A DNA stretch of 64,000 nt from Nostocoides_A vanveenii (lineage in GTDB: Bacteria > Actinomycetota > Actinomycetes > Actinomycetales > Dermatophilaceae), in the NCBI RefSeq assembly GCF_039531165.1, contig NZ_BAAAPN010000057.1, positions 186,001 through 250,000 of the forward strand. The letters run 5' to 3'. Positions 58,996-64,000 of this stretch are shown here, piece after piece; position 1 is the stretch's first letter, and each line of letters begins with the position of its first letter. The position numbers and the translations under genes were made by a program. Below the pieces are notes generated by a model. That model had not been told where the DNA came from and ran no database searches. It saw nothing but the letters and a program-made list of their open reading frames with translations.

Positions 58996-60266
58996 GCAGT
59001 TTCCCTGTCCTGACCGGCGCCGACCCTGACCCCAGGGTCGGCGTCGTCGTCGTTGCCGCCGGCTCCGGGACGCGGTTGGGCGCCGCCCAACCCAAGGCCC
59101 TCGTTCGCGTCGGCGGCCGCCGCATCCTCGAGCACGCCGTATGCGGTGCGCTCGCCGTCCGCTTCGTGCGCCAGGTCGTCGTCGTCGCGCCCGCCGCCTA
59201 TGTCGCTGAGTTGTCTGCCGACGTCCCGGGATGGGAGGGCTCGCCTGCTCCCTCGCCCCGCCCGCTTCACCCGGCGGGGGTGCCGGATCCGCCAGCGCCT
59301 GTCTTGGGGGAGCCCGGCGGGCGGGTACGCGTCGTGCCGGGCGGCGCCGAGCGCACCGACTCGGTGCGGGCCGGTCTGGCCGCTCTCGGGCCGGACATCG
59401 ACATCGTGCTGATCCATGACGCCGCCCGCTGCCTGACACCCACATCGGTGTATGACCGCGTGATCGCCGCCGTCGCCGCCGGGCATGAGGCGGTCGTCCC
59501 AGGCCTCGCGGTCGTCGACACCATGAAGGTCGTCGACGCCGAGGGCACGGTGATCGCGACTCCGGAGCGGTCCCGTGTTCGCGCGATCCAGACCCCGCAG
59601 GGCTTCAGCCGGGCCGCGATCACGTCGGCACATGCGAGCGGTTTGGCCGCGACCGACGACGCGGGGTTGGCGGAGGAAAACGGCAGACCCGTCCGGGTCG
59701 TCGATGGCGACCCGCTGGCCTTCAAGGTGACCACACCCGACGATCTCGAACGTGCCGAGCGCCTGCTCCGCACGCCGACCCTGTGGGTGATCGGCGGCCT
59801 GCCCGGCACGGGGAAGACCACGCTCAGCCGCCGCCTCGCCGCCTTCGAGGACGCGACGCTCGTGCGGGTCGACTCGATCGAACAGGCCTTGACCACCGAC
59901 CTGGATCTCGAGCACCCCGGCACCACCGGCTACGCCATCGCGTATGCCGTGGCCGCCGACCAGCTGCGCCTGGGCCGTTCGGTGGTCGCAGACCTGGTCA
60001 ACCCACTCCCACAGACTCGGGTGGCACTGCGCCAGATCGCGGAGCAGGCGGGCGCCGGGATCTGCGAGATCCGCCTGGTCTGCTCCGATGCCACCGAACA
60101 TCGTCGCCGGATCGAGGGCCGCCTCGCGGACATTCCCGGGTATGTACTCCCGGACTGGCGCGACGTCACCGAGCGACTCTTCGTCGCCTGGCCCGAAGCC
60201 CGGGTGATCGACACCGCCGGCCGGACTCCCGAGCAGGTTTTCCGCGTCCTGCGCGACGGCCCCTGA
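58992..60266 (+). CDS. ispD: IspD fused to a P-loop kinase-like domain
   Basis: 424 residues from the CTG at 58992. Residues 15-262 are 2-C-methyl-D-erythritol 4-phosphate cytidylyltransferase: AAGSGTRLG (23-30), Lys35, LIHDAARCL and ERSRVRAIQTPQGF. A Pro-rich insertion follows ELSADVPGW. Residues 263-424 form a second domain with a perfect P-loop (GGLPGTGKTT, 268-277) and helical features of AAA_33-type or zeta-toxin-like kinases. IspD makes CDP-methylerythritol (MEP pathway); the extra domain's substrate is unknown. No ATG, GTG or TTG lies in frame ahead of the GSGTRLG motif; CTG overlaps the carD stop and follows GATGAGG at 58975-58981. ispF is next. Confidence 0.85.
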   Translation: MSSFPVLTGADPDPRVGVVVVAAGSGTRLGAAQPKALVRVGGRRILEHAVCGALAVRFVRQVVVVAPAAYVAELSADVPGWEGSPAPSPRPLHPAGVPDPPAPVLGEPGGRVRVVPGGAERTDSVRAGLAALGPDIDIVLIHDAARCLTPTSVYDRVIAAVAAGHEAVVPGLAVVDTMKVVDAEGTVIATPERSRVRAIQTPQGFSRAAITSAHASGLAATDDAGLAEENGRPVRVVDGDPLAFKVTTPDDLERAERLLRTPTLWVIGGLPGTGKTTLSRRLAAFEDATLVRVDSIEQALTTDLDLEHPGTTGYAIAYAVAADQLRLGRSVVADLVNPLPQTRVALRQIAEQAGAGICEIRLVCSDATEHRRRIEGRLADIPGYVLPDWRDVTERLFVAWPEARVIDTAGRTPEQVFRVLRDGP

Positions 60267-60387
60267 CCGCAGCCCGGTCTTGGCGGCTGGGCGCCGCCAC
60301 GTGCCGCCCGCCGCGCTGGTAGGCATCACATTGCCGACGCCACCTCCGCACTGAACCAGCCATTTGCCAAGGCGGCACAATAGCGCC

Positions 60388-60873
60388 ATGTCTGGGGTAC
60401 CGCGGGTCGGGGTCGGGGTCGACGTCCACGCCTTCGCGGACCCGCACGCCGGTCGCGACCTATGGATCGCGGGCCTGCACTGGCCGGGCGAGCGCGGCCT
60501 CGACGGTCATTCCGACGCCGATGTCGCGTGCCACGCCGCGTGCGATGCCTTGTTCTCGGCCGCCGGCATCGGTGACCTCGGTGCGCACTTCGGCACCTCC
60601 CGCCCCGAGCATGCCGGCGCCTCCGGAGCGACGCTCCTCGCCGAAGCCGCCCGACTGGTCCGGGCTGCGGGCTACGAGATCGGCAATGTCGCGGTGCAGA
60701 TCATCGGCAATCGCCCCAAGGTCGGCAGCCGCCGCGAGGAGGCCCAGGCCGTCATGGCCGAGGCGGTCGGCGCCCCGGTCTCCGTCAGCGGCACGACCAC
60801 TGACGGGCTCGGCCTGACCGGCCGGGGTGACGGGATCGCCGCCGTCGCGACCGCCCTGGTGCTGCAAGCCTGA
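60388..60873 (+). CDS. ispF: 2-C-methyl-D-erythritol 2,4-cyclodiphosphate synthase
   Basis: 161 residues, complete. Zinc and substrate motifs VGVDVHAF (Asp and His), GHSDADVACHAACDAL, DLGAHFG and SGTTTDGLGLTGRGDGIAA. It closes the cyclic diphosphate in the MEP pathway just after IspD and IspE. ATG at 60388; upstream residues in frame are not conserved. Gene order carD-ispD-ispF is common in actinobacteria. Confidence 0.94.
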   Translation: MSGVPRVGVGVDVHAFADPHAGRDLWIAGLHWPGERGLDGHSDADVACHAACDALFSAAGIGDLGAHFGTSRPEHAGASGATLLAEAARLVRAAGYEIGNVAVQIIGNRPKVGSRREEAQAVMAEAVGAPVSVSGTTTDGLGLTGRGDGIAAVATALVLQA

Positions 60874-61002
60874 CACGGTGAAGGTGCAGGTCGTGAGCGC
60901 CATGCACCGATTCTCGGGCACGAGGATTGGGTCGTCGCGGACGGCATACCCCAGGACGGGTCTGCCGCTGCTCGGCCCGCCGATTGAGGCTCGTCGTGGT
61001 GT

Positions 61003-61773
61003 CTACGCGTGCCGGTCGGCGTTGGCGTAGATCGCGTCGCGGACGTAGGCCGCCAGGCCTGGCGCCAGTTCCTCATAGGTCGCGGTGAACCGGGGGTCGG
61101 CGACGTACATGTCGGCGAGCCCGCGGTGCATGGCATACGAGACGTCGTAGAAGCGCTCGTCGAAGTGCCGCCGGTGCGCCTCGGCCGCGTCCATCGCCGC
61201 CACGCCGACTGCGGGCTCGCCGGCGGTCAGCGCGGCCACGAAGGCTGAGTTCACCGCGTCCATCTCCGCCTTGACGGCCGCCCAGTCCGCCGTGCCGTAT
61301 GCCGCGGTACGAGCCTGCGACTGGCTCCAGGCGGGCGTGTCGCCCCAGCGCTCCTGCGCCTCGGCGGCATACGCCTCGTCGAAGCCGTCGCCGAACATCG
61401 CCTTCAGTTCTTCGGTGGTCGCGGGTCGGTTGCCCATCGCTGCCTCCAGTGCGTGATCGAGTGCGGTGACGAGCGCGCGCAGCTCGTCGATTCGGGTGAT
61501 GACCGTCGCGCGCTGGCGACGCAGGTGCTCGGCGACATCGGGTCCGCCGTCGAGCAATGCGGCGATCTCCTCCAGGCCGATCTCGAGCCGCCGGTAGAGG
61601 ACGATCGTCGCAAGCCGCTCCAGGTCCGCCTCGGTGTACAGCCGGTAGCCGGACCAGGTCCGCTGACTCGGGGTGAGCACGCCGATCTCGTCGTAATGGT
61701 GCAGGGTGCGCACCGTCACGCCGAACCGCTCGGCCACCTGGCCGACGGTCAGCTGCTGCGTCGTCTCGGTCAC
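61003..61773 (-). CDS. MerR-family regulator with TipAS antibiotic-recognition domain
   Basis: 256 residues. MerR helix-turn-helix in the first 75 (LTVGQVAERFGVTVRTLHHYDEIG), coiled-coil dimer helix (residues 80-115), then a TipAS-type ligand domain (DEAYAAEAQERWGDTPAWSQS; AHRRHFDERFYDVSYAMHRGLADMY) that in TipAL binds thiopeptides. It probably activates an efflux or resistance gene, though none is adjacent. GTG start at 61773 next to a 147-base gap to rnhA. The next gene on this strand, downstream, is absent (ispF converges). Confidence 0.88.
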   Translation of the reverse strand: MTETTQQLTVGQVAERFGVTVRTLHHYDEIGVLTPSQRTWSGYRLYTEADLERLATIVLYRRLEIGLEEIAALLDGGPDVAEHLRRQRATVITRIDELRALVTALDHALEAAMGNRPATTEELKAMFGDGFDEAYAAEAQERWGDTPAWSQSQARTAAYGTADWAAVKAEMDAVNSAFVAALTAGEPAVGVAAMDAAEAHRRHFDERFYDVSYAMHRGLADMYVADPRFTATYEELAPGLAAYVRDAIYANADRHA

Positions 61774-61920
61774 GTCACCACTGTGCGGGCTGACGTCGCG
61801 TGAGGGTCAAATCGACAACCGTTCCATGGGGATGATCTTTCTGGCCCTGGTCTTCCCGGCGGGGCTGGCCACGATCTGCGCCATCGCCCGGCCCAGTCGA
61901 GAGACCGCGACACGCCCACA

Positions 61921-62829
61921 TCAGAGGTCGAACATGAGCGTGTCGCGCTCACTCGACTGAGGAAGCGCCGGCTCGGGGGTGCCTTGGTGGAAGCGCTGCT
62001 GCCAGCCGGCGGGGGTGCGCTGCCAAAGGGAGCTGCGCAGGTGCGAGCCGGAGTCGTCCGTGCTGCGCCAGAGCAACAGAACGAGATCGTCACTAAGGCG
62101 TTCGGCACTGATGAGGTCGAGCGCGACTGGCCCGTCGAGGGGACCGATGCGGAGGACCTCCTCGCGAGTCCAGTGCCGGCCCGACGAGCCGATCTCGCTC
62201 CACTGCGGATGCAGCAGGGCATCGAGAGCCGATGCGCTCGACCGGACCGCGTCGCTGAGCAGGGCGCGTTCCAACTCGATGACCTCCTCCTCGGCGCTCC
62301 TCACCGCCCGGTCGGGCCCGACGGTCACACCCGTCGCGACAAAGCCCGACGCGCGCGCGTCGCGGTCAGATCGGAAACCCGGGCCGGCCGGTGGCATCCG
62401 GCCCTGCTGATAGGCCAGGGCAGCGGCCGTGGCCAGCCGGTCGGCCGCCTCGTTCAGCTCGTGGCCGGTGTGTCCCTTGACCCACTTGAACTGCACCCGC
62501 CGTCCGGCCATGGCCGCGTCGAGATCCTGCATCAACTCCAGGTTCAGGACGGGTTTGCCGTCGGCCTTGACCCAGCCCTTGCGCTTCCACCCCGGCATCC
62601 ACTTGGTAATCGAGTTGATGACATAGGTCGAATCGCACCAGATCACCAGCTCGTCGTCGGCCCCGGCGGTCTGCCGCAGCAGGTCGAGCACGGCCATCAG
62701 CTCACCGATGTTGTTGGTGGCCCGCGGCCACCCGCCGCTCGCCCACGTGGCGTCGTCGATGAACCAGCCCCATCCGGCCGGCCCGGGGTTGCCCAGGGCC
62801 GAGCCGTCGGCCGCCGCGATGATCGTCAT
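61921..62829 (-). CDS. Ribonuclease HI fused to a DUF4440 domain
   Basis: 302 residues. Residues 1-145 are RNase HI with all catalytic acids: Asp8 (AAADGSALGNPG), Glu43 (NNIGELMAV), Asp66 (VIWCDSTYV) and Asp130 (NEAADRLA), plus His120 in WVKGHTGHE. Residues 175-295 have the NTF2-like DUF4440 pattern (EEEVIELERALLSDAVRSSA, then LLHPQWSEIGSSGRHWTREEVL and LSDDLVLLLWR). RNase HI cuts RNA in RNA-DNA hybrids; what the NTF2-like part adds is unknown. Eight bases separate it from the winged-helix regulator upstream. Confidence 0.88.
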   Translation of the reverse strand: MTIIAAADGSALGNPGPAGWGWFIDDATWASGGWPRATNNIGELMAVLDLLRQTAGADDELVIWCDSTYVINSITKWMPGWKRKGWVKADGKPVLNLELMQDLDAAMAGRRVQFKWVKGHTGHELNEAADRLATAAALAYQQGRMPPAGPGFRSDRDARASGFVATGVTVGPDRAVRSAEEEVIELERALLSDAVRSSASALDALLHPQWSEIGSSGRHWTREEVLRIGPLDGPVALDLISAERLSDDLVLLLWRSTDDSGSHLRSSLWQRTPAGWQQRFHQGTPEPALPQSSERDTLMFDL

Positions 62830-62837
62830 GAGCCGAT

Positions 62838-63167
62838 CTAACCGCGTGCCCGGAGCACGCGCGGCGAGGCGACCCGGGCCAGCCGCTGCAACTCGGCGAT
62901 ATGCCCGCAGAAGGCATGCCGTCCGGTGTCGGTGAGCACGGCATACGCGCGGCCGTGCCCGGCCCCGAAGCGGCGTTCGACGGTGACATAGCCGGCCGTC
63001 CGCAAGGCGGTCAGGTGCTTGCTGAGCGACGAGTCGGCGATCCCGAGTTCGTCACGCAGGTTGGCGAACTCTCGCTCCGCGGCCGCCACGAGCAAACCGC
63101 ACAGTTGCAGCCGGGTGGGCTCATGGATCAACGGATCAAAGACGGGGTGCGGCACAGAGCCCATCAT
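62838..63167 (-). CDS. Winged-helix (ArsR/MarR-like) transcriptional regulator
   Basis: 109 residues (or 108 with the second ATG). Helix-turn-helix PTRLQLCGLLVAAAEREFANL to DSSLSKHLTALRTAGYVTVERRFGAGHGRAYAVL in order, a transcriptional regulator of the YdhP/GTR-type small winged-helix group. C-terminal helix HIAELQRLARVASP. No ligand or metal cysteines. It lies next to the RNase H gene and diverges from the formaldehyde dehydrogenase, which it may control. Confidence 0.82.
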   Translation of the reverse strand: MMGSVPHPVFDPLIHEPTRLQLCGLLVAAAEREFANLRDELGIADSSLSKHLTALRTAGYVTVERRFGAGHGRAYAVLTDTGRHAFCGHIAELQRLARVASPRVLRARG

Positions 63168-63357
63168 ACGCGTCGACTTTCCGCACAGGAAAGAACGGAA
63201 GCCTTTGTCCGGCAACGGATTCGGCATCCGATTGCTGGGCGATCCTTGCCCTGCTCGCCATGCCGGGCCAAGCTGACCCCCAGAACTCGAACTCGCCTGC
63301 CCGGACGCCGCCACCCCGGCCGGCCGGGCAGGCGGACCGGCTAGCAAGGAGACTCCA

Positions 63358-64000
63358 ATGTCGCAGACCGTCAAGGGCGTCATCGCCCGCGCGAAAGGCG
63401 CGCGCGTCGAGGTCGTCGACATCGTCATCCCCGATCCCGGGCCGGGCGAGGCTGTCGTCCAGGTCCAAGCCTGCGGGGTGTGCCACACCGACCTGCACTA
63501 CCGCGAAGGCGGCATCAACGACGACTTCCCGTTCCTGCTCGGGCATGAGGCGGCGGGCATCGTCGAGGCCGTCGGTGACGGCGTCACCGAGGTGGCTCCC
63601 GGCGACTTCGTGATCCTCAACTGGCGCGCAGTCTGCGGTGAGTGCCGGGCCTGCCACAAGGGCAAGCCGCAGTACTGCTTCAACACCCACAACGCCCGCC
63701 AGAAGATGACGCTGACCGACGGCACCGAGCTCAGCCCGGCCCTCGGCATCGGCGCCTTCGCCGAGAAAACCCTGGTGGCCGCCGGCCAGTGCACCAAGGT
63801 CGCGACCTCCGATCCGGCCGTAGTCGGGTTGCTCGGCTGCGGCGTGATGGCGGGCTTCGGCGCGGCCGTCAACACCGGCGGTGTCAAGCTCGGCGACTCG
63901 ATCGCCGTCATCGGGTGCGGTGGCGTCGGCAACGCCGCCATCGCCGGCGCCAAGGTCGTCGGGGCGACGACGATCATCGCCGTCGACGTCGACGACCGGA
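63358..64000 (+). CDS. S-(hydroxymethyl)mycothiol dehydrogenase, N-terminal part
   Basis: The first 214 residues; the gene runs out of the window. Zinc alcohol dehydrogenase fold: catalytic zinc Cys39 (ACGVCHTDLH), His63 and Glu64 (GHEAAG), structural zinc Cys93, 96, 99 and 107 (CGECRACHKGKPQYC), and the NAD-binding GCGGVGNAA. The NWRAVCGECRAC sequence is characteristic of the mycothiol-dependent formaldehyde dehydrogenase (MscR type) that oxidises the mycothiol-formaldehyde adduct. ATG with AAGGAG seven bases upstream. It may be regulated by the divergent winged-helix protein. Confidence 0.92.
   Translation, partial: MSQTVKGVIARAKGARVEVVDIVIPDPGPGEAVVQVQACGVCHTDLHYREGGINDDFPFLLGHEAAGIVEAVGDGVTEVAPGDFVILNWRAVCGECRACHKGKPQYCFNTHNARQKMTLTDGTELSPALGIGAFAEKTLVAAGQCTKVATSDPAVVGLLGCGVMAGFGAAVNTGGVKLGDSIAVIGCGGVGNAAIAGAKVVGATTIIAVDVDDR

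Noticed and set aside
61826..61960. 44-codon hydrophobic frame (MGMIFLALVFPAGLATICAI)
   Set aside because: Could be a small membrane peptide, but it overlaps the RNase H gene end, has no ribosome site and there is no other support.

Overview
The window comes from a high-GC Gram-positive actinobacterium. Evidence: GC-rich third codon positions, many GTG starts, mycothiol genes (mshA, mshD and a mycothiol-dependent formaldehyde dehydrogenase), an HbhA-like protein, CarD, SenX3/RegX3 and GlnR. Gene order such as pit-pstSCAB-mutT1-ppk-mshD-glnR and mshA-ybjN-gpmA-senX3-regX3-carD-ispD-ispF is shared with streptomycetes and partly with mycobacteria. The style suggests Micrococcales (Dermatophilaceae/Intrasporangiaceae), but that is inference. 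No rRNA, CRISPR array, prophage or insertion sequence was seen.

Layout. 1-5 kb: the end of a FolP2-type gene, an extradiol-dioxygenase-like protein, flavohemoglobin, an ECF sigma factor with its membrane partner, and a FitAB-type toxin-antitoxin pair. 5-8 kb: a SulP anion transporter between tRNA-Phe and tRNA-Glu/tRNA-Asp. 8-21 kb: hydrolase, PHP protein, SDR, a frameshifted RCC1-repeat protein, cysteine-desulfurase-like protein, GuaB1, DUF445 and secreted proteins, tRNA-Lys. 21-26.6 kb: a large FtsX-type ABC exporter with two ATPases.

27-33 kb is a phosphate-uptake island: Pit with its DUF47 partner, then pstSCAB behind a PHO box. Facing it is an apparent operon glnR-mshD-ppk-mutT1, which joins nitrogen control, mycothiol synthesis and polyphosphate. 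38-50 kb: housekeeping and sulfur/molybdenum cofactor genes (MoaD-like, DsrE, nitrobindin-like, LCP, YgfZ, BKACE, Dtd, asparaginase, HbhA-like with its XRE regulator, FdhD, MobA). 50-61 kb: mshA, ybjN, gpmA, a GNAT protein, phoU divergent from senX3-regX3 across a PHO box, carD, ispD (fused to a P-loop kinase domain) and ispF. The end holds a TipAS-type MerR regulator, an RNase H-DUF4440 fusion, a winged-helix regulator and the start of the formaldehyde dehydrogenase.

The least explained signals are at DNA level. A 7-mer, GGCATAC/GTATGCC, occurs about 65 times (about one per kb, both strands), roughly ten times what base composition predicts, and forces rare Ala and Tyr codons. There are two families of intergenic palindromes, a 22-bp tandem repeat in two convergent intergenic regions, and three gene edges that have been tandemly duplicated. 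Three PHO boxes tie pstS, phoU/senX3 and, unexpectedly, the SulP gene to phosphate control.
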